From contig SCTB01000125.1 of the NCBI GenBank assembly GCA_004297545.1, forward strand, positions 26,414-90,413: a stretch of DNA of 64,000 nt, in the 5' to 3' direction. Under the pieces are notes generated by a model. The model made no database searches. It was not told the origin of the DNA and was given only the letters and a program-made list of their open reading frames with translations. Source of the DNA: Alphaproteobacteria bacterium. GTDB taxonomy: Bacteria; Pseudomonadota; Alphaproteobacteria; Micavibrionales; UBA2020. Of this stretch, positions 40,989 to 48,690 are shown in pieces. Numbering within the stretch: position 1 is the stretch's first letter; each line of letters opens with the position of its first letter. A program made the translations under genes and the position numbers.

Positions 40989-42212
40989 ATGGCCATTTCC
41001 TTACCCCGGCTTTTACGCAATGCGGCAACAAGGGGCAAGGCGGTGTTTTTCAGGCGCGTCACGCTGTTTCACTGTTTCGGGTTCCCGGTCAAGGCGGACG
41101 GCAGCTGGCTGTTTCTGTCGGTCCTTATCTGCTGGACTCTCATCAACAAGCATTTCCCCGTCATCTACGCCGGCCATTCGCCGCAGGTCTACCAGTTGAT
41201 GGGCTTCGCCGCCATCTGCGGCATCTTTGCCTCCATCATCGCCCACGAAGTGGCCCACGCCATCATCGCCGAGCATTACCAGATGCCGATCGAGAGCATC
41301 ACCTTGTTCATTTTCGGCGGCGTCGCCGTTATGAAGGGCGATCCCTCGAGCCCGAAGGGAGAGTTCCTGATGGCAATCGCGGGGCCTATCATGAGCGTGA
41401 TCATGGGGCTGTTGTTCTGGGCCGCGAAGCTGGGCGTCGTGTTCTATTTCCCGACGGCCGTCGCGGCCTGGCAGGTGCTGGGATATCTTGCGGGACTCAA
41501 TCTTGTCATCGCGCTCTTCAATATGGTTCCCGCCTTTCCGCTCGACGGCGGCCGCGCGCTGCGCGCCATCATCTGGAAGCGCAAAGACAACCTGGTGCTG
41601 GGCACGCGCATTGCCTCCGAACTGGGCGCGATATTTGCGTACGGCCTGCTTGTCTACGCCCTTTACTGCATCGTGTTCCGTGGAGAGACAGGGATGTGGC
41701 AAGGCATTTGGTTCGGCCTGCTCGGATACTTTGTCCACGGCGCGGGCGCCTATGCGGTGCGGCAGACGGAAAGCAGGTCTCTGCTGGGATCGGAAACCGT
41801 GTCGCGCTTCATGAACTCCCAGGTGATCGCCGTTTCTCCGGATCTGACCATCACCGATCTCGTCGACAATTACGTTTACAAGCATTACCAGCGCAGCTTT
41901 CCCGTCGTCGACCGGGGGGAGCTGACGGGATTGATATCGCTGCAGTCCATCCTGTCGCTGGACCGCCACAAATGGCACTGGCTGCATGTGGCGAGCGTCA
42001 TGGAGCCGCTAAACGAGAAGAACGTCGTGACCCCGGATTTCAATGCGGCCGACGCGCTTGAGCTGATGCAGCGCCTGCAGAAAGAGCAGCTGCTGGTGGC
42101 CGACGGGAAGAAATTTTTGGGCGTCATTTCCCACCGCGACCTTGCCGCCTATCTTTCCATCACGCTGAAAATCGACAGCAACAAGCCGGTCATCACCAGC
42201 CGCACGGCGTAA
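40989..42212 (+). CDS. Site-2 protease family M50 with CBS domains
   Basis: A 407-residue membrane metalloprotease of the SpoIVFB-like CBS-containing M50 group. The zinc motif is IIAHEVAHAII at about residue 95, and the second ligand motif NMVPAFPLDGGRALRAI is at about 180, with four to six membrane segments. The C-terminal 150 residues hold a CBS pair: FMNSQVIAVSPDLTITDLV and DRGELTGLISLQSI, then FLGVISHRDLAAYL. Members cleave membrane-bound substrates, with CBS domains sensing nucleotides. The substrate is unknown. Confidence 0.9.
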   Translation: MAISLPRLLRNAATRGKAVFFRRVTLFHCFGFPVKADGSWLFLSVLICWTLINKHFPVIYAGHSPQVYQLMGFAAICGIFASIIAHEVAHAIIAEHYQMPIESITLFIFGGVAVMKGDPSSPKGEFLMAIAGPIMSVIMGLLFWAAKLGVVFYFPTAVAAWQVLGYLAGLNLVIALFNMVPAFPLDGGRALRAIIWKRKDNLVLGTRIASELGAIFAYGLLVYALYCIVFRGETGMWQGIWFGLLGYFVHGAGAYAVRQTESRSLLGSETVSRFMNSQVIAVSPDLTITDLVDNYVYKHYQRSFPVVDRGELTGLISLQSILSLDRHKWHWLHVASVMEPLNEKNVVTPDFNAADALELMQRLQKEQLLVADGKKFLGVISHRDLAAYLSITLKIDSNKPVITSRTA

Positions 42213-42225
42213 GGTTTTAACCGGG

Positions 42226-42486
42226 CTACTGCGCGGGCGGCGGCAGGCGTCTGGGCTTGTCGATGGAGGGCTTGAGGTCTTCGCGCAGCTCGCGGACTTC
42301 GTGGGCCAGTTGCTCCACCGCGCGCGACATGCGGTTGAAGGCCTCGATCAGGCGCTCGTCGTTGGCGAGCTGCTTTTCGTTCTGGAGGCGCAGCTGCTCG
42401 AGCTTGGCGGCGGTGGCCTCGCCTGTTTCCCGCACCGCCTTGCGCAGCGATTTCATGAGTTCGAAGTCCTGGGAATCGAAGGGCAT
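42226..42486 (-). CDS. Small coiled-coil protein, copy 1
   Basis: An 86-residue highly charged helix: LMKSLRKAVRETGEATAAKL, then LIEAFNRMSRAVEQLAHEVR and ELREDLKPSIDKPRRLPPPA. It is paralogous to the next gene upstream (shared pattern EAFNRxxxAxExLxxEVRxLRED-x-x-P-x-x-x-DKP). A short Pro-rich tail follows the coiled coil. No membrane segment. It may form hetero-oligomers with its neighbour. Confidence 0.7.
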   Translation of the reverse strand: MPFDSQDFELMKSLRKAVRETGEATAAKLEQLRLQNEKQLANDERLIEAFNRMSRAVEQLAHEVRELREDLKPSIDKPRRLPPPAQ

Positions 42487-42492
42487 GGTTTT

Positions 42493-42723
42493 TCAGGCTC
42501 CGCGTTCGGGGGCCGGCAGCTTCGGCTTGTCGAGCGCCTTGGGGTTGATATCCTCGCGCAGCTGGCGCACTTCCTGCGTCAGGCCCTCGATGGCGGCGGC
42601 GATGCGGTTGAAGGCCTCCGCCGTGCGGCGGTCGCTGCCGCGCTGGGTTTCGCTGATGCGCGTCACCTCGCGCATGATCTTGTCGCATTTGTCGTCGATG
42701 CGCCGCTCGAGGTAGTCGCTCAT
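42493..42723 (-). CDS. Small coiled-coil protein, copy 2
   Basis: A 76-residue protein starting MSDYLERRIDDKCDKIMREV, with the helix RTAEAFNRIAAAIEGLTQEV and QLREDINPKALDKPKLPAPE. It aligns with the neighbouring 86-residue protein throughout the second half. AAAGGAATTTAAG precedes the ATG at 42723, and a TTGACA-N17-TTGAAT promoter is present upstream, so it is the first gene of the pair. Confidence 0.72.
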   Translation of the reverse strand: MSDYLERRIDDKCDKIMREVTRISETQRGSDRRTAEAFNRIAAAIEGLTQEVRQLREDINPKALDKPKLPAPERGA

Positions 42724-42753
42724 CTTAAATTCCTTTTTCCGAAAACACGCCCG

Positions 42754-42782
42754 ATTCAACAAGGTTTTGACGGATATGTCAA
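42754..42782 (-). promoter_or_regulatory. Sigma-70-type promoter of the coiled-coil pair
   Basis: On the minus strand TTGACA (42782-42777) and TTGAAT (42759-42754), spacer 17, 31 bases from the ATG at 42723. Confidence 0.5.
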
Positions 42783-42835
42783 TTGCAGCCGCGAGGTCCT
42801 TGCCGCGACTGACGATTCCTGAATCTTATGAAAAT

Positions 42836-43537
42836 TTATCCCGCTGTCTTCAGCCGCTCGAAGGCCCCGCCATGGTCGCGCGACCATTCGGCAGGCGCGT
42901 TGAGGAATTTTTCGACCTCGTTGAAAACGGCTGCCGGGAACAGATGGCGTGCACGGGCTTCCGCCAGCACGTCCTTCCAGGTCGCCAGCGCATGCAGCGC
43001 GAGCTTCGCGTCCGAAAAGATCTGAGGGCTTTCGCGGTAGATGCCGTAGAAGAAAACCGAGAACACGTCGTTCACGACGGCGCCGCCCTCGCGCAGGGCG
43101 TTTGCGAAAGCGACCTTGCTGGCGCCGTCCGTCGCCAGATCTTCCACCAGCAGGACCTTCGCGCCTTCCGTCATATGGCCCTCGATCTGCGCGCCGCGGC
43201 CGAATCCCTTGGGCTTCTTGCGCACATATAACATGGGCTTGTCCAGCGCTTCCGATATCCAGGCAGCATAGGAGATGCCGGCCGTTTCGCCGCCGGCGAT
43301 ATAGTCCACGGACTTCAGGTCGCAGGAGGCGCGCAGCAGGTCGCAGCCAAGCGATATGATCTCGCGCCGCTCCGGCAGGAAGGAAATCACGCGCCGGCAG
43401 TCGATATAGACCGGGCTGGCCCAGCCGGAGGTGAAGATGAAAGGCTTTTCGGCGTCGAAATTCACCGCGCCGATATCGAGCAGCAGGTTCGCGACGCGGG
43501 CGGCGGCGATTCTGTCGTCGAAATTTCCCCGGGCCAT
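42836..43537 (-). CDS. pyrE: Orotate phosphoribosyltransferase
   Basis: A 233-residue enzyme of pyrimidine synthesis that joins orotate and PRPP. The PRPP motif is AKVLLVEDLATDGASKVAFA, and the N-terminal part has FTSGWASPVYIDCRRVISFL, typical of the OPRT substrate hood, with the catalytic loop around YVRKKPKGFGRGAQIEG. The gene sits just downstream of a small membrane protein. The ATG at 43537 is chosen over an earlier GTG (43546). Confidence 0.94.
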   Translation of the reverse strand: MARGNFDDRIAAARVANLLLDIGAVNFDAEKPFIFTSGWASPVYIDCRRVISFLPERREIISLGCDLLRASCDLKSVDYIAGGETAGISYAAWISEALDKPMLYVRKKPKGFGRGAQIEGHMTEGAKVLLVEDLATDGASKVAFANALREGGAVVNDVFSVFFYGIYRESPQIFSDAKLALHALATWKDVLAEARARHLFPAAVFNEVEKFLNAPAEWSRDHGGAFERLKTAG

Positions 43538-43542
43538 GGCGT

Positions 43543-43854
43543 TCACCAGCTCCCGCGGCGCGGGGGCTTGAAGATCCAGAAATTGCGGAGCAGGAACATG
43601 ACGGTCAGCCAGACGCATTCGATGCCGAGCATGCCGATGAACATGAAGGCCAGCTTGAATTTCTCGAAGTTCTCGCCCTTCAGGACAAGCTTCATGTTGA
43701 ACGCCCAGGCCAGGCAGATCATGGCGCAGGCGCCGAGCACCGTCCAGTTAAAGACGCTTAAGGCACGCTTGTTGGCGTATTCGGGCTGGAAGGCGAAAAA
43801 CATCCAGGCAACCCCGGCGCCAATAAAGGCCAGCAACCCAATCAGGGGACCCAT
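43543..43854 (-). CDS. Small three-helix membrane protein
   Basis: A 103-residue protein with three or four hydrophobic segments: LIGLLAFIGAGVAWMFFAFQ, FNWTVLGACAMICLAWAFNM and FMFIGMLGIECVWLTVMFLL. It ends in FKPPRRGSW. Not recognised. It is immediately upstream of pyrE (five bases between) on the same strand and so is likely cotranscribed, with no obvious functional link. Confidence 0.72.
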   Translation of the reverse strand: MGPLIGLLAFIGAGVAWMFFAFQPEYANKRALSVFNWTVLGACAMICLAWAFNMKLVLKGENFEKFKLAFMFIGMLGIECVWLTVMFLLRNFWIFKPPRRGSW

Positions 43855-43912
43855 GAGGAAAGGCTCCTTATCCTTGGTAAGACCGGACTAATATGTAGCG
43901 GTTTTCAGGCCC

Positions 43913-44308
43913 TTAAGCAACCTGTGACTCGACGAATTGGGCGGCATGCAGTCCGTCGATCACACGGGCGAACTTGCGCCGCGCCTCGGGCGACAAGGGC
44001 ATGAATTCCGCCGCGATGCCGCGCTTGGCGGCCCGCACGATGCGGCCGGCCTGCTTGATGATGACCGTTTCATGGGGCAGGCGGAACCTTAAGGTGAACT
44101 GAACCTTGTCGCCGACCACCATATGGGGGTCAGGCAGGGTTTCGAAGCAGACGCCGCCCAGGCTCCAGTCCTTCACGCCGAAGGCGCGGTCCTGCACCAC
44201 CACTTCCGCCTGCAGGCCGCCGTGACGCAGGTGCTTGCGGCGCGTGTCGACCTCCTGATAGAGGGAACCGTCGCCCAGTCCCAGTTTCGACAAAATTTTG
44301 TTGATCAT
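43913..44308 (-). CDS. PilZ domain protein
   Basis: A 131-residue single-domain PilZ protein. The c-di-GMP pocket is fairly conserved: the R-x-x-x-R element reads DTRRKHLRHGG, and the later D-x-S-x-x-G element reads DWSLGGVCFE. GRIVRAAKRGIAAEFMPLSP matches the PilZ C-terminal strand. It may control motility or surface polysaccharide in response to c-di-GMP. AAAGGGGACAAG precedes the ATG, and a TATAAT-type promoter lies upstream. Confidence 0.88.
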   Translation of the reverse strand: MINKILSKLGLGDGSLYQEVDTRRKHLRHGGLQAEVVVQDRAFGVKDWSLGGVCFETLPDPHMVVGDKVQFTLRFRLPHETVIIKQAGRIVRAAKRGIAAEFMPLSPEARRKFARVIDGLHAAQFVESQVA

Positions 44309-44342
44309 GTGCTTGTCCCCTTTTGTAACCCACCCCGCAATC

Positions 44343-44370
44343 ATTATAGGCGGGCTGTGGATAAAAGCAA
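44343..44370 (-). promoter_or_regulatory. Sigma-70-type promoter of the PilZ gene
   Basis: On the minus strand TTGCTT (44370-44365) and TATAAT (44348-44343), spacer 16, about 35 bases upstream of the ATG. Confidence 0.6.
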
Positions 44371-44452
44371 AATTCTGACACTGTTAACTTGCTGAATTAT
44401 CATGTTTATGTAAAATATTTGCTTTGATTTTCTCATAACTCGGCGGAATTCC

Positions 44453-44482
44453 TTGACTTTATACGCTCTGGCGGAATATAAC
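44453..44482 (+). promoter_or_regulatory. Sigma-70-type promoter of rpmI-rplT
   Basis: TTGACT at 44453-44458 and TATAAC at 44477-44482, spacer 18. The transcript would carry a leader of about 85 bases before rpmI, with a possible GCGG...CCGC hairpin at about 44496-44513. No infC precedes the genes. Confidence 0.6.
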
Positions 44483-44576
44483 CTGTGTCGATAAAGCGGA
44501 TGTTTAAAGCCGCACCCGCCCTCTGGCTCGTATTGGCTGCCTCGAGGACGGTTCATTTGATTGAAAGGAAAACAAA

Positions 44577-44834
44577 ATGCCAAAGATGAAAACCCACTCG
44601 GGCGCGAAGAAGCGTTTCGCTGTCACGCGCCGCGGCAAAGTGAAGGCGAGAGCCGCTCACAAGCGCCACCTGATGACCAACAAATCCAAGAGAATGAAAC
44701 GGGAAGGACGCGCCACGCTGATCATGCGTGAAGAAGACGCGAAAATCCTGCGGGACCACTACCTGCCTTACCAGCGCAAGCTGAAGCGCCAGAAGCGCCG
44801 CTATGAAGGCAAGAACACGAAGGAGGCTGCATAA
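44577..44834 (+). CDS. rpmI: 50S ribosomal protein L35, with a C-terminal extension
   Basis: Starts [20 protein letters not shown] and contains [14 protein letters not shown], the L35 core. The usual L35 ends at a motif like LPY near residue 64, present here as HYLPYQ. About 20 further residues follow ([19 protein letters not shown]), highly basic, giving 85 in total instead of the usual 64-67. The stop codon overlaps the rplT ATG by one base. No infC lies upstream. Confidence 0.96.
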   Translation: MPKMKTHSGAKKRFAVTRRGKVKARAAHKRHLMTNKSKRMKREGRATLIMREEDAKILRDHYLPYQRKLKRQKRRYEGKNTKEAA

Positions 44835-45202
44835 TGGCACGCGTTAAGGGAGGCACAGCCTCGATCAACCGCCACAAGAAAGTCCTCAGGCTTTCCAAAG
44901 GCTATTATGGCCGCTCCAGCAAATGCTTCCGCGTCGCGCTGGGCCGTCTCGAAAAGGCCCTGCGTTACGCGTACCGCGACCGCCGCGCCAAGAAGCGCGA
45001 CTTCCGCGGGCTGTGGATCCAGCGCATCAACGCCGGCGCGCGCCTCAACGGCCTGACCTATTCGAAGCTGATGGGCGGACTGAAAATCGCCGGCATCACG
45101 CTGGACCGCAAAGTGCTGGCCGATATCGCCGTGCACGATGCCGAAGGCTTCGCCAGGATCGCTGAACAGGCGAAAGCGGCCTTAAGCAAGAAAGCGGCTT
45201 GA
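44834..45202 (+). CDS. rplT: 50S ribosomal protein L20
   Basis: A 122-residue L20. Conserved sequence [40 protein letters not shown], then [20 protein letters not shown] and a C-terminal domain with [20 protein letters not shown]. Length is normal. The start overlaps the rpmI stop. A strong terminator follows directly, so pheST, the usual alphaproteobacterial neighbour, is not in this operon. Confidence 0.97.
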   Translation: MARVKGGTASINRHKKVLRLSKGYYGRSSKCFRVALGRLEKALRYAYRDRRAKKRDFRGLWIQRINAGARLNGLTYSKLMGGLKIAGITLDRKVLADIAVHDAEGFARIAEQAKAALSKKAA

Positions 45203-45220
45203 CGCTTTACTGCTGATCAA

Positions 45221-45267
45221 AATTTTTCAGGCCTTCGCGCATTTTGCCGAAGGCCTGAAATCTTTTT
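45221..45267 (+). terminator. Intrinsic terminator of rpmI-rplT
   Basis: TTTCAGGCCTTCG (45225-45237) pairs exactly with CGAAGGCCTGAAA (45248-45260), followed by TCTTTTT. The opposite strand also has an ATTTTT run, so it can serve the convergent gene. Confidence 0.85.
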
Positions 45268-45278
45268 GAAACCGTTGG

Positions 45279-46007
45279 TCAGTTATTGTCGCAGCCCGGC
45301 TTGAAGACGGGCGGAGGAGGCGTGGGCGGCTCCTGATGGCGCGTGGGGTGCTCGTTCGGATGGCTGATCATCCTTTCGACCCCCTCGCGACGTCCATTAG
45401 CGACGTCGAGCTGTTCCGTGCTGGGGGTCTTGACGGCTCCGTCATACACGGTCGACGGCTCCGGCGCGGACGTCGATGGCCCTCCCCAGATCACGGTGCC
45501 GCCCAGCGGCCCTCCCTGGCGGGCCGGGCCGTTAAAGGCGTGGCCGAGCGCGACCATTTTATCGAGAACGCTGGGACCGGAGGATTGCGGCTGCGGCTGC
45601 GGCTGGCCGCTTTTCTTGTCGAATTTCGCGGGACGATACTCATCCGCGCCGTTGAAGATCTGGTCGAAAACCTCCGTCAGGAATTTTCCGCTCTTGCAGG
45701 CAAGCTGGCCCATCAGACCAAAGGCCACGGCATCGCACTTGATGTTAAACGCCAGAACCGCGAGCGCCGGCAGCGTCGCCCCCATCGTAAAAGGCGCCCC
45801 CGCCACGAGGCCCAGGATGGCGGGAAGGCTGTGGAACAGCATCGCGCCCATCATGGCGCGCTCGCAAAACCGCGCGCCGCGGCACAGCGGCCAGGTCACG
45901 AGCTTGTTTTTGGTGAAGAGGCTGCCCAGCGTATATTGATGGTTCGGCTTTTCAGCGAGCCAGTTAAACGCCTTCCGAGCCCATCCGAGTGGTGGAAAAA
46001 GACCCAT
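45279..46007 (-). CDS. Hypothetical membrane protein, 242 aa
   Basis: The N-terminal half has two hydrophobic segments (AMMGAMLFHSLPAILGLVAG and FTMGATLPALAVLAFNIKCD). The second half is disordered, Pro/Gln/Gly-rich (QPQPQPQSSGPSVLDKM, then PPTPPPPVFKPGCDNN). Not recognised. It lies alone between the L20 terminator and a clear minus-strand promoter at 46043-46071. Confidence 0.65.
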   Translation of the reverse strand: MGLFPPLGWARKAFNWLAEKPNHQYTLGSLFTKNKLVTWPLCRGARFCERAMMGAMLFHSLPAILGLVAGAPFTMGATLPALAVLAFNIKCDAVAFGLMGQLACKSGKFLTEVFDQIFNGADEYRPAKFDKKSGQPQPQPQSSGPSVLDKMVALGHAFNGPARQGGPLGGTVIWGGPSTSAPEPSTVYDGAVKTPSTEQLDVANGRREGVERMISHPNEHPTRHQEPPTPPPPVFKPGCDNN

Positions 46008-46042
46008 TGTAAATTATTTCCCCTTAATTGCCGTTTTGTCTC

Positions 46043-46071
46043 ATTTTACTCTTCTTTAATAATTATGTCAA
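46043..46071 (-). promoter_or_regulatory. Sigma-70-type promoter of the 242-aa membrane protein gene
   Basis: On the minus strand TTGACA (46071-46066) and TAAAAT (46048-46043) with an exact 17-base spacer, about 35 bases from the ATG. Confidence 0.7.
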
Positions 46072-46205
46072 ATAAATGAACATTTTTATTCCATCTACTT
46101 GATAAGTAACATGAATATAACAAAACGCTGTTTCTGTCAAATTATAATATTCCGGAGTCGGCTTATCGTTTGCCACCCCGCGGCCTATCTGGTTAATTAG
46201 CAATT

Positions 46206-47573
46206 ATGGCCCGTCCCGCTGCAGTTTATGTCTGTCAGTCCTGCGGTTCCTCCCACAACAGATGGGCAGGGAAATGCGAAGCATGCGGCGAATGGAATTC
46301 CATCGTCGAGGAATCGATGAAGGATCAGCCGCCGCAGGGTCTCGGCCGCGCACGCGGCAAGGTCATCGAGCTGGCGCCTCTCTCCGGCGCCTCCGAAATC
46401 GTCAAACGCCGCAAGACCGGCATCGAGGAATTCGACCGCGTCACGGGCGGCGGGCTGGTGCCCGGCTCCGCGCTGCTCATCGGCGGCGATCCCGGCATCG
46501 GCAAATCCACGCTGCTGCTGCAAGTCACCGCGCTGCTCTCGAAGGGCGCGCGCTGCGCCTATATTTCGGGTGAAGAGTCCCTCGACCAGGTGCGCATGCG
46601 CGCGCTGCGCCTGGGCCTCAACGCGGCGCCGGTCGAGCTGGCTTCGGCGACCAACGTGCGCGACATCATCGAGACCATCGACAAAAAGAATTTCGACGCG
46701 GTCGTCATCGATTCCATCCAGACAATGTACCTGGACAACCTCGATTCGGCGCCCGGCACGGTCGCGCAGGTGCGCGCCACGGCGGCCGAGCTGATCCGCG
46801 CGGCCAAACGGCGCGGCGCCTGTCTTCTTATCGTCGGCCATGTCACGAAAGAGGGCCAGATCGCGGGCCCGCGCGTGCTGGAGCACATGGTCGATACCGT
46901 TCTCTATTTCGAGGGCGACCGCGGGCATACGTTCCGGATTTTGCGCGCCGTCAAGAACCGCTTCGGCCCCACCGACGAAATCGGCGTGTTCGAAATGGCG
47001 GAAGCGGGCCTTGTGGAAGTCCCGAACCCGTCGGAGCTGTTCCTCTCGCAGCGCCAGCAGGAGATTTCCGGCTCGGCCGTCTTCGCCGGCATGGAGGGCA
47101 CCCGCCCCGTGCTCGTCGAAATCCAGGCGCTGGTCGCGCCCTCGCCGCTCGGCACGCCGCGCCGCGCGGTCATCGGCTGGGACCAGGCGCGCCTTTCCAT
47201 GGTGCTGGCGGTCCTCGAGGCCCGCTGCGGGGTGACCATCGGCCCCAATGACGTTTACCTGAACGTGGCGGGGGGCCTGCGCATCGCGGAGCCGGCCGCC
47301 GATCTTGCCGTGGCCGCCGCGCTGGTCAGTTCACTCTCCGGCGTGCCGGTGCCGCAGGACATGGTCGTTTTCGGCGAAGTCGGGCTTTCCGGCGAGGTCC
47401 GCAACGTGGGGCAGGTTGAAAACCGCCTGAAGGAAGCCTATAAACTTGGATTCAGGCGCGCGCTGATACCGGGGCTGCCGGGCAAGAAACCCGCCAACGC
47501 CGGGGGGTTGACGCTTGTGCAGCCGCGCCAGCTGAAAGACATCCTGCCGCTGTTCGCCGAAGGAGAAGGTTAG
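46206..47573 (+). CDS. radA: DNA repair protein RadA
   Basis: A 455-residue RecA-related repair protein that helps process recombination intermediates. The N-terminal zinc finger is CQSCGSSHNRWAGKCEACGE. Walker A is GGDPGIGKSTLLL, the RadA-specific KNRFG motif appears as VKNRFGPTDEIG, and the C-terminal Lon-like domain contains YLNVAGGLRIAEPAADLAVA. Length is normal. It heads the radA-cvpA-hypothetical-SDR operon; the cvpA ATG follows two bases after the stop. Confidence 0.97.
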   Translation: MARPAAVYVCQSCGSSHNRWAGKCEACGEWNSIVEESMKDQPPQGLGRARGKVIELAPLSGASEIVKRRKTGIEEFDRVTGGGLVPGSALLIGGDPGIGKSTLLLQVTALLSKGARCAYISGEESLDQVRMRALRLGLNAAPVELASATNVRDIIETIDKKNFDAVVIDSIQTMYLDNLDSAPGTVAQVRATAAELIRAAKRRGACLLIVGHVTKEGQIAGPRVLEHMVDTVLYFEGDRGHTFRILRAVKNRFGPTDEIGVFEMAEAGLVEVPNPSELFLSQRQQEISGSAVFAGMEGTRPVLVEIQALVAPSPLGTPRRAVIGWDQARLSMVLAVLEARCGVTIGPNDVYLNVAGGLRIAEPAADLAVAAALVSSLSGVPVPQDMVVFGEVGLSGEVRNVGQVENRLKEAYKLGFRRALIPGLPGKKPANAGGLTLVQPRQLKDILPLFAEGEG

Positions 47574-47575
47574 AC

Positions 47576-48343
47576 ATGACGCCAGATGCGCTTGACATTA
47601 CGGTCGGGGTTATCCTGTTCCTCTCCATGCTGATTGCCTATTTCCGCGGCATTATCCGCGAGGTCTTTACCATTGTCGCGCTGATCGCCGCGATGGGATC
47701 CTCCTACTACGGCGGCAGCCTGATGGTGCCGCCCTTCGAGAAATGGCTGCACGTTGACACCGAGGCCAGCAAGCAGGCGGACGAACAGGCGGCCCAGGCC
47801 GTGTCGAAGGCCGCCGGGACCAGCCAGGACGCCGCCATCGTCAAGGGCAAGCTGGCGATGGGCATTATTGCGAAGGCGCATATGGCGCAGATCTGCGCCT
47901 ACGGCTCGGTCTTTTTGTTCATTTACCTCGTCATGTCGCTGGTGGGATTCTTCATCACCCGGGCTGTGGCCGAGGCGGGCCTCGGCATTGTCGACCGGCT
48001 GCTGGGCGCGGGGTTCGGCCTCGCGCGCGGGTTCCTTGTCGTCTTTCTTACCTATCTGCCGGTCTGGTATTTTTACCAGGGCAGCCATGACCCGATGCCG
48101 GACTGGGCGAAGAATTCCGTTTCCGTCCCCGTTCTCGACAAGGCGGTCGCCTTTGCGGACGAGCATCTCGAGTTCACCAAGATGATACAGAAGCGCGGCG
48201 ACGCGCTTGTCCTGAAGCTGCAGCAGAAGCGCGCGGCGGAAGAGGCGAAGACGCAGGATGACGCCACGATTTCCTCCCACGACGACGAAAAAGAACTGCA
48301 GGATGAACTGAAGGACGAAGAAAAGCAGGCGCCTCCGAAATGA
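47576..48343 (+). CDS. cvpA: CvpA family membrane protein
   Basis: A 255-residue CvpA-type protein: VGVILFLSMLIAYFRGIIRE, FTIVALIAAMGSSYYGG, SVFLFIYLVMSLVGFFITRA and GLGIVDRLLGAGFGLARGFL are the four typical membrane segments. An insert of about 45 residues with Ala/Gln-rich helix (TEASKQADEQAAQAVSK) sits between the second and third. The C-terminus is a charged coiled coil. It is linked to peptidoglycan and purine/colicin V phenotypes in other bacteria, exact role unclear. Confidence 0.93.
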   Translation: MTPDALDITVGVILFLSMLIAYFRGIIREVFTIVALIAAMGSSYYGGSLMVPPFEKWLHVDTEASKQADEQAAQAVSKAAGTSQDAAIVKGKLAMGIIAKAHMAQICAYGSVFLFIYLVMSLVGFFITRAVAEAGLGIVDRLLGAGFGLARGFLVVFLTYLPVWYFYQGSHDPMPDWAKNSVSVPVLDKAVAFADEHLEFTKMIQKRGDALVLKLQQKRAAEEAKTQDDATISSHDDEKELQDELKDEEKQAPPK

Positions 48344-48690
48344 CGCGGCACGACGAGCATCATCACAAGCCGGCGAAACGCCATACGGGCAACCGCCCCC
48401 TGCGGAGGCGGCTCTTCGCGGGCGCGGTCGTGCTGGTCTGCGCGCTGGCCGCCTTCGTGACCCTGTTCGACCGCAAGGACCTGCCTGCGGGCGTGCGCGA
48501 CAACCCCTATATCGCCCGCATCTATTGCGAGCGCGACGCCGCCATCCGGGCCACGACGGCGATGCTGGGACTCCACGGGGCGGAGGAAGCCCCCGCGGAC
48601 GCCAATGCGGACATGAAGCAGCTGGGATACCCCAAGGACGACCGCGCAAAGCTGGAGACCATCATCGGCAAAGGCAAAACCCCGGAATGA
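48340..48690 (+). CDS. Hypothetical membrane-anchored protein, 116 aa
   Basis: His/Lys/Arg-rich N-terminus (TRHDEHHHKPAKRHTGNRP), one membrane segment (RLFAGAVVLVCALAAFVTLF), then a polar periplasmic part with RIYCERDAAIRATTAML. Not recognised. Overlaps cvpA and the SDR gene by four bases on each side, so it is firmly in the radA operon. In many alphaproteobacteria purF lies between cvpA and an SDR gene; this protein occupies that position. Confidence 0.7.
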   Translation: MTRHDEHHHKPAKRHTGNRPLRRRLFAGAVVLVCALAAFVTLFDRKDLPAGVRDNPYIARIYCERDAAIRATTAMLGLHGAEEAPADANADMKQLGYPKDDRAKLETIIGKGKTPE

